From positions 1 through 19,405 of the forward strand of contig JBMZCV010000092.1 in assembly GCA_049613665.1 (NCBI GenBank): 19,405 nucleotides of DNA. Reading direction: 5' to 3'. The stretch comes from JBMZCV01 sp049613665 (GTDB lineage Bacteria > Bacteroidota > Bacteroidia > Chitinophagales > UBA2359). Under the pieces are notes generated by a model. It did no database searches. It was not told the origin of the DNA and saw only the letters and a list, made by a program, of their open reading frames with translations. Shown piece by piece: positions 6,592 to 15,249 of this stretch. The position numbers and the translations under genes are program-made. Numbering within the stretch: the stretch's first letter is position 1; the number at the start of each line of letters is the position of its first letter.

Positions 6592-8427
6592 ATGAAAAAG
6601 CTCTTTTTAGCTGGCTTATTTTTTTTGATGAGCCAATATATATTTGCACAACAAGATAAGTATGTGTATGAAATCAATTTGCAAGAAGTGGAAAATGATG
6701 AGGTAAAAATTAAGCTAAATGTTCCAAAACTCAAAAAGAACAAAGCTACTTTTGTGATGCCTAGCGTTATTCCTGGCAGTTATTCTCGCAAAGATTATGG
6801 CCGTTTTGTTCAAAAAATAAAAGCTTACGATAAAAATGGTAAAGCTCTGAAACTCAAACAAAAGAAAAATAATCTGTTTATTATCAAAAAAGCAAAACGT
6901 CTGGCGACTTTAGAATATAATATTGCTGATACTTGGGATCATGACGATGGAAATAATTGGGTGTTTGAACCTGGTGGCAGCAATATAGAAAAAGCTACCA
7001 ACTTTTCTATCAACAATCATGCGTTTTTTGGCTATTTCGAAAACTATAAAAATATGCCTTTCGAGCTTCATTTTCAGAAACCAACTAATATGTATGGTGC
7101 TACTTCGCTAGAACGAAAAAAATCGGATAGCAAAAGCGATGTGTTTGCTGCCGCCAACTATGTGCAACTTGTCGATGCTCCGATTATGTATTGTGAGCCA
7201 GATACAATGTCGTTTCCTATCAACAATATGGATGTGGAAGTATCGGTATATTCGCCAAATGATATTGTCACAGCCGAGCAAATTGTAGGCTATTTGCAAC
7301 CTTTAGGCCGTGCTTTGGGCAAGTTTTTTGGCACTTTGCCTGTCGATAAATATCATTTTCTCATGTATTTTGCCGACCCAACACAGAGTCAAGCTCCTCA
7401 AGATAAAACAGGTTATGGTGCGTTGGAGCATTCCTATTCTTCGTTTTATTATTTACCAGAAATGAACTACGAGCCTTTGATAAAAGGCATGATTCAAGAT
7501 GTATGCAGCCATGAGTTTTTGCACATTCTTACACCTCTAAATATTCACAGCGAAGAAATTGAAGATTTTAATTTTATTGAACCAGAAATGTCGCAACATT
7601 TGTGGATGTATGAAGGAATTACCGAATATTTTGCGATGCTTATTCAGGTGCAAGACAATATTATTGATGAAAAAGAATTTGTAAACAAAATAAAAACAAA
7701 AATCAGAACTGCTGGCGAATTTGTGCCGTTATCGTTTACAAAAATGAGCAAAGAAGTTATCAAAGACAAATACCAAGCACACTATTTAGATGTTTATCAA
7801 AAAGGTGCGTTGATTGGTTTGGGTTTAGACTTAAAATTGATTGAATTGAGTAAAGGTACTCGCAATTTGAAAACCTTGATGATGGAATTGGCAAAAAAAT
7901 ATGGCCCAAACCGTCCATTTAAAGACGATGAATTAATCGACGAAATCGTGGCTATGACTTATCCAGAAATTCGTACCTTTTTCGACAAATATGTTATTGG
8001 GCCAGACCGCTTGCCTTACAACGAATTGTTTAAGATTGTCGGCTGGGAATTTGTGAAAAATGGTGAGCAGAAAGTCTTTTCTTTTGGCTCTTTTGGCTTG
8101 GGCTTCAATCCCGAAACAACCGAAATTTTCTTTGTAGATGTAGAAGAGAATACTTTGGGGCTACAAGAGAAAGATATTTTGGTGAGCATTGAAGGCGAAA
8201 AGATTACAGCCGAAAATGCAAGCACCTTATTAGCCGATTATTTATTTGGCAAAAAAGATGATTATCCCATTAATATGCTCGTAAAAAGAGGAGATAAAGA
8301 AGTGAAATTAGCTGGTGCGGCTCAAAAAACAACTCGCAAAGTAACGAATGCTATTGAGCCAATGCAAAATGCAAGCAAGGAACAACTAGAATATCTTGAA
8401 ATTTTATTGACAGGAAAGCTGAAATAG
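6592..8427 (+). CDS. M61 (glycyl aminopeptidase-like) metallopeptidase with PDZ domain
   Basis: 611 aa. Residues 1-19 are a signal peptide (MKKLFLAGLFFLMSQYIFA). About 22-200 is the beta-rich M61 N-terminal domain. The catalytic domain contains HEFLH at 307-311 (zinc ligands H307 and H311, catalytic E308) and the second motif YEGITEYF, whose E341 is the expected third ligand. About 490-575 is a PDZ domain (FGSFGLGF, then LQEKDILVSIEGEKI). The length fits the family (about 600 residues). Known M61 enzymes release N-terminal Gly or Ala from peptides; here a periplasmic or surface protease is likely, with unknown substrate. The gene stands alone, with its terminator at 8573-8614. Confidence 0.93.
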   Translation: MKKLFLAGLFFLMSQYIFAQQDKYVYEINLQEVENDEVKIKLNVPKLKKNKATFVMPSVIPGSYSRKDYGRFVQKIKAYDKNGKALKLKQKKNNLFIIKKAKRLATLEYNIADTWDHDDGNNWVFEPGGSNIEKATNFSINNHAFFGYFENYKNMPFELHFQKPTNMYGATSLERKKSDSKSDVFAAANYVQLVDAPIMYCEPDTMSFPINNMDVEVSVYSPNDIVTAEQIVGYLQPLGRALGKFFGTLPVDKYHFLMYFADPTQSQAPQDKTGYGALEHSYSSFYYLPEMNYEPLIKGMIQDVCSHEFLHILTPLNIHSEEIEDFNFIEPEMSQHLWMYEGITEYFAMLIQVQDNIIDEKEFVNKIKTKIRTAGEFVPLSFTKMSKEVIKDKYQAHYLDVYQKGALIGLGLDLKLIELSKGTRNLKTLMMELAKKYGPNRPFKDDELIDEIVAMTYPEIRTFFDKYVIGPDRLPYNELFKIVGWEFVKNGEQKVFSFGSFGLGFNPETTEIFFVDVEENTLGLQEKDILVSIEGEKITAENASTLLADYLFGKKDDYPINMLVKRGDKEVKLAGAAQKTTRKVTNAIEPMQNASKEQLEYLEILLTGKLK

Positions 8428-8572
8428 CAAGAAAATAACTTTTTGGGTGTGAGCTTTTGAAATGAAAATCAGACTATTTGTTTTTAATCATTTTTTTATG
8501 CCAAAATTGTTATAATGCAAATGGTTACACAACAAAAAGATAAGCAACTATAAACATAAATAATAACGTATT

Positions 8573-8614
8573 AGAAGTAAGGTATTTTCTTGAAATATCT
8601 TACTTCTTTTTTTT
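8573..8614 (+). terminator. Intrinsic terminator of the M61 gene
   Basis: AGAAGTAAGGTATTT (8573-8587) pairs with AAATATCTTACTTCT (8593-8607) through a 15-bp stem with one G-U pair and a 5-nt loop. A run of T (8605-8614) follows. It lies 146 bp after the M61 stop. Confidence 0.82.
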
Positions 8615-8626
8615 AACGAAAAAGTG

Positions 8627-8800
8627 CTTATAACAATAGTTCGGACATTTATACATTTTTTTATCAAAGGCTTAAACACACTATTTTTTTTAGGCTAAGG
8701 TGACCAATAGTTGCAAATTTTATAGCCTTTTGAACTGAAAAATAGTATGTTTCCCTTGTCAAAAGGCATTTTTTTATTGAACTGAAGATTGTTATAAAAG
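8627..8800 (+). repeat. Structured intergenic repeat, copy 1
   Basis: The core is an inverted repeat: AAACACACTATTTTTTTT from 8674 and AAAAATAGTATGTTT at 8738-8752. Between them is a conserved segment, AGGCTAAGGTGACCAATA (8693-8710), whose AGGCTA faces TAGCCT at 8723-8728. Outside are TTATAACAAT (8628-8637), ATTGTTATAA (8788-8797) and GTTCGGACATTT (8639-8650). Bases 8660-8709 match copy 3 at 48 of 50 positions. No coding frame lies inside. Confidence 0.8.
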
Positions 8801-8971
8801 CATCGCTATTAAGCAAAAAGCTGAATAGCGGCAGATTTTGCAAAACAAATTATATATAATAAACCTTATTCACAAAATTTTAGATGAGCGATAATACGAA
8901 AACACTCGCTAAGAAATAGCTGTTGAAATTCCGATTCCAACTTGAGCTAACCTATATAAAACATTTACACC

Positions 8972-9664
8972 ATGAAACACATTTTTTTACTCTTTTTATT
9001 ACTCCTTTGTTTTTCGACAATTTCGGCACAAATGCAAATCAGCGTAAAAGCCACCCCGCAAAACATTTTTCATCCACAAACAGCTATTATGCCCTTGGCT
9101 CTCGAATTTAGAAAGAATAGATTTGCGATAGAATACGAACATGGTTTTCCTATCAATAGCTTTTTCTTAGATTGGAATAGAGGTAAAAATAGTCAGCGAT
9201 ATTTCCGTTCTCGTTTGGGTTTGCAATACCGTATGCAAGACAAAAGCGTGAATTATACCATAGGAAAATTGCAGCAATTTTTAGGAATATATGCGTCTTA
9301 TATGCCAGAACGTTATAACAGAACCAACAATTGGTATATTCGAGATAGCGACGATAGAACCTATACTTACGAATCGGCAAATGTTAGCATAAAATACTGG
9401 AAATATTATATTTGTTATGGCTTAAAAATTTCTTTTTCAGAGGTTTTTTGTCTCGAATATTTGTTTGGTTTGGGTGGCCAACATAAAAAAGTAGATTATG
9501 ATAGCAGCAATGATATATTAGCTGTTTCTAATATTGGTTTTTGGGGCGAATGGTTCACAACTGATAAAACAGAAGGGATTAGCAATGCTTTTTTTCCAGC
9601 TTTTAATATGCGTTTGGTTTTTCAGCTTTTTTCGGTCGAAAATGAGAAAGTGGAAGGAATGTAA
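8972..9664 (+). CDS. Putative outer-membrane beta-barrel protein
   Basis: 230 aa. The signal peptide MKHIFLLFLLLLCFSTISAQ probably cleaves after A19. The remainder is a series of short amphipathic beta strands rich in Tyr, Phe and Trp with polar turns (for example LALEFRKNRFAIEYEHG, SRLGLQYRMQ, NVSIKYWKYYICYGLKISF, LEYLFGLGG, FNMRLVFQLF). The last strands end close to the C-terminus, as in small outer-membrane barrels. I infer a roughly 8-strand barrel; no specific family was recognised and no partner gene points to a role. The spacing to the next plus-strand gene is 192 bp with a hairpin between, so it is probably transcribed alone. Confidence 0.7.
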   Translation: MKHIFLLFLLLLCFSTISAQMQISVKATPQNIFHPQTAIMPLALEFRKNRFAIEYEHGFPINSFFLDWNRGKNSQRYFRSRLGLQYRMQDKSVNYTIGKLQQFLGIYASYMPERYNRTNNWYIRDSDDRTYTYESANVSIKYWKYYICYGLKISFSEVFCLEYLFGLGGQHKKVDYDSSNDILAVSNIGFWGEWFTTDKTEGISNAFFPAFNMRLVFQLFSVENEKVEGM

Positions 9665-9774
9665 GTTCTTGGTTGAAAAAACAATTTTTATTGAGGAAAT
9701 AAAGCTAAGTTTCATTATATTTATAACTGACTTATAAAGTTGTCTTTTTTGAATTAAAATTTAAATTATTATAT

Positions 9775-9808
9775 AATTAATTAATAATAATTATTAATTA
9801 ATTTTTTA
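9775..9808 (+). terminator. All-AT palindrome and T-run, probable terminator
   Basis: AATTAATTAATAAT (9775-9788) and ATTATTAATTAATT (9790-9803) are perfect mirror arms around one base, followed by TTTT. It lies 110 bp past the stop of the beta-barrel gene. Because the stem has no G or C, termination is less certain; it may instead be an AT-rich upstream element of the 9857 gene. Confidence 0.45.
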
Positions 9809-9856
9809 TTTAAAAAAAGATGATATTATTTCTCTCACTCCTCAATAAATTTAAAG

Positions 9857-12010
9857 ATGAACAAAGCAATTTTATTTCTATTTTGCGTAGCTATTTCACA
9901 ATTGGGAATAGCCCAAACCAATTATTACGTTTCGCCAACAGGCAATAATTCAAATGATGGCAACTTATCAAATCCATGGCTCGAAATGCAATATGCTGCC
10001 AATCAACTAGCAGCAGGTGATACTTTAAATGTGATGGCTGGCACTTATTTGGGCAAAATAAACATCAATAATTCTGGCTCGGCTGGGCAAGATATTGTTA
10101 TCCGAAATCATGCCAACGACATCGCTATTATCAATGGTGCAACGCTCGCCAACTATGAATATTTGCTAAAAATACAAGGCAAAAGCCATATCAAAATTTC
10201 TGGACTAAAATTTCGAGACTATCAAAAGCTAGACGCTATCGGAATTACGGTCATTAATAGCAGTTACATTTCTATTTTGAACAACGAATTTTCAAATATC
10301 GACTATTCGCCAACTGCACTCGGACAATCGCCAAATTCTTCAAAAAATAGCCAGCCAATTATTGTAGAAGGAAGAAGTGTGACAATGCCTAGCACCAATA
10401 TTTTGATAAAAGGAAATAGCATTCACGATTGCGAAGTAGGTTGGAGTGAGTGTTTGTCTATCAATGGCAATGTCGATGGTTTTGAAATCAGCGACAACCA
10501 TGTTTACGACAATACAAACATTGCGATTGATGCCATTGGTTTTGAAGATGTTTGCTCTAACCCAGCATTTGACCAAGCAAGAAACGGCTTGATAAAAAAT
10601 AATTTGGTACATGACAATCCATCGGCTTATGATGTAGCGGCAGGCCTTTATGTAGATGGTGGAAAAGACATTATCATAGAAAATAATATTTCTTATAACA
10701 ATGATTATGGCTTGGAAATAGGTTGCGAAAATAATGGTGGTGTTGCTAATAATCCTTCGTCGTCAGGAGTTATCGCCAGAAACAACTTATTGTATAATAA
10801 TAGATTGGCAGGAATAGTGTTGGGTGGCTACGACTATCCGAGTACAGGAAAAGTAGAAATGGCGACCATAACAAATAATACTTGCTATCACAACGACACA
10901 GATGAGACTTATACAGGCGAAATTACGCTGACTTATATCGAAAACTCTACGATAGAAAACAACATTTTTTATACCAAAAATTCGGAAACCGTATTGATGA
11001 CTACAAGTGAAGCTATACCTACCGTTACACTTGATTACAATACATATTATGTGCCAAGTGGAGCAAATGATTTGGTCATAGAAGTGAATAATTCTGGCTA
11101 CTATGAGTTTAGCACCTATCAAAATAACACCTCAAAAGACGAACATTCTATTTTTGCAAATCCACAATTTGAAAATGAAAATTTGGCTAATATCAACTTA
11201 CATTTGCAAGACAACTCTCCTGCTATCAATGCTGGAAATCCTGTTTTTCAAGCTGATGCAAACGAAACAGATATCGATGGCCAAAATAGAATAATTGATA
11301 ACCGAGTAGATTGCGGAGCAGATGAGTTTGGCGTATTTGTACCAGAAGAAGGTGTTGAAGTGAGTTTGCAAGTATTTTTAGAAGGTGCTTATACTTTTAA
11401 TGGACAAATGCAAAGTCAAATGAGCAGTATCGCACCACTTTCACAGCCTTTTTCGGTTGCTCCATGGAATTATAATGGTATGGAAAGTCTCACAAATTTT
11501 CCAAGCAACTTCATTGATTGGATACTCATAGAAGCTCGTGATGTCAATGATGCAAATATTGTCGTTTCGCAAAAAGCAGCTTTATTACTCGCAGATGGTA
11601 ACATAACAGATGTCAATAATGCTTATAATGGCGTGTTTTTTACTGATTTGGACGAAAACGAAAGCTATTTTTTCGCTATCAAAGCTCGACAGCACCTCGC
11701 AATTTTGTCGGCAACAGCTTTCAATCCAACACTTGTAGGCACTTATTCGTTTGCAAACCCTGCTAATGTTATGAATGGTTGGACACAATTAACAGATGTT
11801 GGCAATGGCTATGCTGCAATGTTGGCTGGCGATTTGAATAATGATGGCTTAATTACTGTTAGCGATTTCAATGGCTATTTGTTGCAAACAGGCAGTATCA
11901 ATCAATATATATCAGCCGATTTTACGCTTGATGCTGTTGTTACAATAGCAGATTTCAACCTCTATATTTTACGTTCTAGTGCTATTGGCGTTTCTTATAT
12001 TCGATATTAA
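9857..12010 (+). CDS. Secreted right-handed beta-helix protein with dockerin-like C-terminus
   Basis: 717 aa. Residues 1-19 are a signal peptide (MNKAILFLFCVAISQLGIA). YYVSPTGNNSNDGNLSNPW at about 23-41 is the opening of DUF1565/pectate-lyase-like proteins, followed to about 430 by a parallel beta-helix full of Asn ladders (IKGNSIHDCE, IIENNISYNN, TIENNIFYT). About 450-495 matches the choice-of-anchor Q pattern (SPAINAGN ... DIDGQNRI ... DCGADEF). About 505-650 is a beta-rich domain seen in other Bacteroidota surface proteins (PWNYNG, DWILIEARD, ARQHLAILSA). Residues 659-670 (DLNNDGLITVSD) are a dockerin/EF-hand-like calcium loop; the second loop (688-699, DFTLDAVVTIAD) has lost several ligands. 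It probably binds or cleaves a polysaccharide; catalytic residues cannot be assigned. Confidence 0.85.
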   Translation: MNKAILFLFCVAISQLGIAQTNYYVSPTGNNSNDGNLSNPWLEMQYAANQLAAGDTLNVMAGTYLGKININNSGSAGQDIVIRNHANDIAIINGATLANYEYLLKIQGKSHIKISGLKFRDYQKLDAIGITVINSSYISILNNEFSNIDYSPTALGQSPNSSKNSQPIIVEGRSVTMPSTNILIKGNSIHDCEVGWSECLSINGNVDGFEISDNHVYDNTNIAIDAIGFEDVCSNPAFDQARNGLIKNNLVHDNPSAYDVAAGLYVDGGKDIIIENNISYNNDYGLEIGCENNGGVANNPSSSGVIARNNLLYNNRLAGIVLGGYDYPSTGKVEMATITNNTCYHNDTDETYTGEITLTYIENSTIENNIFYTKNSETVLMTTSEAIPTVTLDYNTYYVPSGANDLVIEVNNSGYYEFSTYQNNTSKDEHSIFANPQFENENLANINLHLQDNSPAINAGNPVFQADANETDIDGQNRIIDNRVDCGADEFGVFVPEEGVEVSLQVFLEGAYTFNGQMQSQMSSIAPLSQPFSVAPWNYNGMESLTNFPSNFIDWILIEARDVNDANIVVSQKAALLLADGNITDVNNAYNGVFFTDLDENESYFFAIKARQHLAILSATAFNPTLVGTYSFANPANVMNGWTQLTDVGNGYAAMLAGDLNNDGLITVSDFNGYLLQTGSINQYISADFTLDAVVTIADFNLYILRSSAIGVSYIRY

Positions 12011-12035
12011 GTACATTTTTAGTTTTTGTTGAGTT

Positions 12036-12072
12036 AAAAAAGTGAGTTTTTTTGAAAAAATGGCACTTTTTT
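12036..12072 (+). terminator. Probable terminator of the beta-helix gene
   Basis: AAAAAAGTG (12036-12044) pairs with CACTTTTTT (12064-12072), and TTTTTTGAAAAAA lies inside the loop. The right arm itself supplies the T-run. It is 26 bp after the stop and separates this gene from the nucleotidyltransferase pair. Confidence 0.6.
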
Positions 12073-12128
12073 GGTAGAAAAATACTTTAAATATTGATGA
12101 AACAAGTCGCCAAATATTTTTCAAAGAA

Positions 12129-12908
12129 ATGATTTTCAAAAACATGGATATAAACACAAAAATAGAACAGTATCTCAAACAGTTAGAACAAGAAAAAGAT
12201 ATTAAAATTTTGTTGGCTTGCGAAACAGGCTCTCGTGCTTGGGGTTTTCCGTCGCCAGACAGTGATTTTGATATTCGTTTGATTTACGTTCACCGAAAAA
12301 AATGGTATTTGTCCTTGTCGGAAGGCAAAGATAATATTAACAGAATGTTTGAAAACAACGATATTGATATTACGGGCTGGGAATTGCGAAAATCATTGCG
12401 TTTGCTAAAAAAGTCAAATGCAGCTTTGCTCGAACGCATACAATCGCCTATTTTGTATCGTTGCGAGCCAGATTTCTTAGCTGAAATAAAAATTTTGGCA
12501 CAAAACAATTATTCGAGAATAGCGACTGTTCACCATTATTTGAGTATGGCGAGAAGTTTTTATGATGAAATAGCGAAACAAGATGCTTTTAAGCTCAAAA
12601 AGTTTTTCTATACTTTGCGTTCTGCGATGGTTTGCAAATGGATTGTCGAAAAAGAAGAAATGCCACCTATTGAGTTTCAAAAGGTTTTAAATGGCTTGAC
12701 ATTAGATGAAAATTTGCGTTTTCGCATCAATGAACTCATCACTTTGAAAGCTACCATAAATGAAGATTACTTGCACACAGGCGAAAAAGATTTATTGGAT
12801 TTTATAAAAAGCTGCATTGATTCCACCATCGAAAAACGTTTAAATTTGCCTGCTTCAAAAGGAAATATAGACGAATTAAACACCTTTTTCAGAAAAACAA
12901 TTAGTTGA
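12129..12908 (+). CDS. RlaP/COG3541-type nucleotidyltransferase, first of a pair
   Basis: 259 aa of the PF10127-type polymerase-beta-like fold. The nucleotide-binding signature is GSRAWG at 34-39, followed by SDFDIRLIYV with catalytic Asp at D46 and D48. D80 in DIDITGWELRKSL is the third acidic residue. This family is linked in the literature to RNA-repair gene neighbourhoods (RlaP) and transfers a nucleotide to an as yet undefined target. The start at 12129 gives 15 bases before a second ATG at 12144, which is an equally plausible start. It ends 1 bp before the next gene, so the two form an operon with likely translational coupling. No RNA ligase, polynucleotide kinase or HEN1 methyltransferase gene is nearby. 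Confidence 0.85.
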   Translation: MIFKNMDINTKIEQYLKQLEQEKDIKILLACETGSRAWGFPSPDSDFDIRLIYVHRKKWYLSLSEGKDNINRMFENNDIDITGWELRKSLRLLKKSNAALLERIQSPILYRCEPDFLAEIKILAQNNYSRIATVHHYLSMARSFYDEIAKQDAFKLKKFFYTLRSAMVCKWIVEKEEMPPIEFQKVLNGLTLDENLRFRINELITLKATINEDYLHTGEKDLLDFIKSCIDSTIEKRLNLPASKGNIDELNTFFRKTIS

Positions 12909-12909
12909 A

Positions 12910-13980
12910 ATGATGACTATTGAAGAATTAAAAGCGAAAAAACTCATTATTTTTGAATGTATTAGCGGTAGCCGAGCCTATGGTTTGGCTACCGCTACTT
13001 CCGATACCGACATCAAAGGTGTTTTTATTTTGCCAAAAAAAGAATATTACGGCTTAAATTATGTTGCACAAGTGAGCGACAAATCGAATGACGAAGTGTA
13101 TTATGAGCTAGGCAGATTCATAGAATTGTTGTCTGTCAATAATCCAAATATTCTCGAATTGCTCAACACACCATCAGCAGCTATTTTGCATAAACATTCT
13201 TTTTTAGACGACATCAAATCAGAAATGATTTTGTCTAAATTGTGCCAAAAAACATTTGGTAAATTCGCTCTTTCTCAAATAAAAAAAGCGAAAGGATTGA
13301 AAAAGAAAATCGTTAATCCGATGAGTAAGGAGCGAAAAAGCATTTTATCTTTTTGTTTCGTAAATCATGAACAAGGTGCTGTGTCTTTGAAAAAGTTTTT
13401 GGAGCTAAAAAAATGGAAACAAGAGTATTGTGGTTTGGTCAATATTCCACACATGAATGATGTTTACGGCTTGTATTATGATGAAAATTTAGCTTTCAAT
13501 GGCATCATAAAAAGTGACGAATCAAATGATATTAGCCTGAGTTCCATTCCAAAAAATAAGCGACAAATAGCGTTGCTTTATTTCAATAAAAACGGTTATT
13601 CGTCTTACTGCAAAGAATATCGTGAGTATTGGGCGTGGGTAGAAAAGCGGAATGAAGCGAGATATAAAAATACGCAAAAGCAAGGCAAAGGCTATGATGC
13701 CAAAAATATGATGCACACTTTTCGGCTACTAGAAATGGCAATTGAAATAGGCAGAGAGCAAAAAATCAATGTAAAACGCCCCAATAGAGATTTTTTGTTA
13801 AGTATAAAAAATGGTGCTTACGAATACCAAGACTTGCTGAAAATGGCTGCCGAAAAGCAAGCGGAAATGGAAGCAGCTTTCGCAAATACTTCTTTGCCCG
13901 AAAAGCCAAACTTAGCATTTTTGAATGGTTTACTATTTCGTTTGAGAGATAGATTTTATGCTTTGGAGCAGTTTCAATAG
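12910..13980 (+). CDS. RlaP/COG3541-type nucleotidyltransferase, second of a pair
   Basis: 356 aa. The same fold as its neighbour: GSRAYG at 20-25, SDTDIKGVF with D32 and D34, and DEVYYELGRFIELL, where D61 aligns with D80 of the first protein. The shared elements also include the YYEL/GWEL helix after the third Asp. Outside the core the two differ: this one has a longer C-terminal region with the YKNTQKQGKGYDAKNMMHTFR segment (about 255-275), a helix typical of this subfamily. The three acidic residues are intact in both proteins, so both are probably active enzymes and not one enzyme plus a decoy. The target is unknown. The start is the first of two consecutive ATG codons (12910 and 12913). 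Confidence 0.85.
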   Translation: MMTIEELKAKKLIIFECISGSRAYGLATATSDTDIKGVFILPKKEYYGLNYVAQVSDKSNDEVYYELGRFIELLSVNNPNILELLNTPSAAILHKHSFLDDIKSEMILSKLCQKTFGKFALSQIKKAKGLKKKIVNPMSKERKSILSFCFVNHEQGAVSLKKFLELKKWKQEYCGLVNIPHMNDVYGLYYDENLAFNGIIKSDESNDISLSSIPKNKRQIALLYFNKNGYSSYCKEYREYWAWVEKRNEARYKNTQKQGKGYDAKNMMHTFRLLEMAIEIGREQKINVKRPNRDFLLSIKNGAYEYQDLLKMAAEKQAEMEAAFANTSLPEKPNLAFLNGLLFRLRDRFYALEQFQ

Positions 13981-14116
13981 AAAAAACTGAGCACAGGACA
14001 AAAGCCGAATAAGCTTTGCAACATTATTCATATTAAAGATAGCGATTCTTAAATGAACAACATTATGATGGTGTATGTTGTTTTAATGATTTTACAAGAG
14101 ATATACGTTTTATTTT

Positions 14117-14305
14117 CTAACCATTACTTTCTGTTATTTTATTATCTTGCCTTAGTGGTGTGTTTTTATTATTCAATTCAGAAATATTCTTAAAATCTGT
14201 TTGAGAAATGTTTGTTTCTTTAATATTGTTCTTTCCAACTTCACTCTGCGAATTAATCTTAGTTATCATTGATAAAAACACTACACATACAACTATATAT
14301 TTCAC
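14117..14305 (-). CDS. Small secreted peptide with signal sequence, hypothetical
   Basis: 62 aa with a GTG start at 14305. Residues 1-19 look like a signal peptide (MKYIVVCVVFLSMITKINS). The mature 43 residues are polar, rich in Asn, Lys and Ser, with no recognised motif (FKNISELNNKNTPLRQDN). An ATG two bases upstream (14307) is out of frame and runs into a stop at once. The convincing signal peptide is the main reason to call it real; the small size and alternative start leave doubt. Minus strand, downstream of the DUF2807 gene and its terminator. Confidence 0.5.
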   Translation of the reverse strand: MKYIVVCVVFLSMITKINSQSEVGKNNIKETNISQTDFKNISELNNKNTPLRQDNKITESNG

Positions 14306-14405
14306 ATTTGAATTTGCAAAAAATATTTTAGACTAAATATTGCAATTATAAAACATTCCTCTCAAAATACAAACATTTCGCTATACCATTTCTCAAAAAC
14401 AAAAT

Positions 14406-14446
14406 AAGGCTCACCATTTCTTCAAAAAAAAGAAACAGTAAGCCTT
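14406..14446 (-). terminator. Intrinsic terminator of the DUF2807 gene
   Basis: On the minus-strand RNA, AAGGCUUACUGUUUCUU pairs along 17 bp with AAGAAAUGGUGAGCCUU using three G-U pairs. The same three positions would be A-C mismatches in plus-strand RNA, which fixes the strand. A T-rich tail (TATTTTGTTTTT) follows. It lies 30 bp after the stop at 14476. Confidence 0.85.
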
Positions 14447-14475
14447 AAATTTTTCAAATAATTTTATTGACAAAC

Positions 14476-15249
14476 CTAATTTGCATCAATAAGGTCGCCA
14501 GAACCATCATCTGTGATATTGATAGTAGGATTGCCCATATAGCTAACATCGCCACTTCCCATAATTTGAATATCTAAATTGTCTGTGACATTGATTTCAG
14601 TATCTCCAGAACCATCTGATGTAACCATACAGTTGGCGGTTTCAAGACCAAATAATTTGGCATCTCCAGAACCATCTACAAGTAAATCAAGCTCATTGAC
14701 CAAACCATTTTCGATTTTAACATCTCCTGAACCTTTGAGCTTTGCGACTAAATCATTTGTATTTAATGCCTCAATTTTTATATTTCCACTTCCATCGCTT
14801 TCAAGCTGTAACTGTTGGGCAATGCCCATTTCATTATTAATGACAACATTGCCGCTACCTTGTAAGTCAATCAAAAGATTATCTACATTCATACTTGCTA
14901 TTTCAATATCGCCCGAACCATCATTCTTGATTTCGCTCAACAAAGGAGTAGTAATAAATAATTTTAATTGAATGTTAGTATAGCTTCCTTCACTTAGTTC
15001 GGCAGTAAGTGTATTATTAGAAACAGCGACATTCAATTTATTAATAATATTTTCGTGCCCTTCTGCGACTACTGTTTGTTCGCTACCTTGCTCGATATAA
15101 ACATCAAAAGATGAATCTAAGGTAAGTTTAGAAAAATCGTCAATATCTAACGTTTGCGTAATGATAGGCCCTTCTCCCACAATTTGCTTAGTGCAAGAGA
15201 CCATTGCAATAGAAATAATTGCGATAGCTAAAAAAAATAGGTGTTTCAT
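14476..15249 (-). CDS. DUF2807 (head-GIN) lipoprotein with GSGD repeats
   Basis: 257 aa from the ATG at 15249; an in-frame upstream ATG at 15306 would add 19 residues before a perfect signal and was rejected. MKHLFFLAIAIISIAMVSC is a lipoprotein signal with lipidated C19. The remainder is a DUF2807 / putative auto-transporter adhesin head-GIN domain, a beta-helix whose turns carry GSG(D/N) motifs. Eight are visible, spaced about 18-22 residues apart (NDGSGDIE, LQGSGNVV, SDGSGNIK, LKGSGDVK, VDGSGDAK, SDGSGDTE, MGSGDVSY, DDGSGDLI). Proteins of this family are exported in Bacteroidota; their function is not established. It probably sits on the periplasmic or outer-membrane surface. It is transcribed separately from nth, as the 15371-15429 terminator lies between. 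Confidence 0.9.
   Translation of the reverse strand: MKHLFFLAIAIISIAMVSCTKQIVGEGPIITQTLDIDDFSKLTLDSSFDVYIEQGSEQTVVAEGHENIINKLNVAVSNNTLTAELSEGSYTNIQLKLFITTPLLSEIKNDGSGDIEIASMNVDNLLIDLQGSGNVVINNEMGIAQQLQLESDGSGNIKIEALNTNDLVAKLKGSGDVKIENGLVNELDLLVDGSGDAKLFGLETANCMVTSDGSGDTEINVTDNLDIQIMGSGDVSYMGNPTINITDDGSGDLIDAN

Larger units (their letters stand above)
8428..8971. other. 544-bp spacer with terminator, structured repeat and hairpin
   Basis: No gene is seen. From left to right it holds the M61 terminator (8573-8614), structured repeat copy 1 (8627-8800) and a compact hairpin at 8804-8830 (CGCTATT / AATAGCG with an inner AGC/GCT stem). The last 140 bp should contain the promoter of the 8972 gene, but no TAnnTTTG box was found. 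Confidence 0.7.

Noticed and set aside
8627..8800. Integron attC site
   Set aside because: The element is a hairpin between genes, but I could not place the paired RYYYAAC/GTTRRRY core sites and no integrase or cassette array is visible.
14579..14971. 130-codon plus-strand open frame
   Set aside because: It is the antisense of the GSGD repeats of the DUF2807 gene, where codon bias leaves the other strand open.
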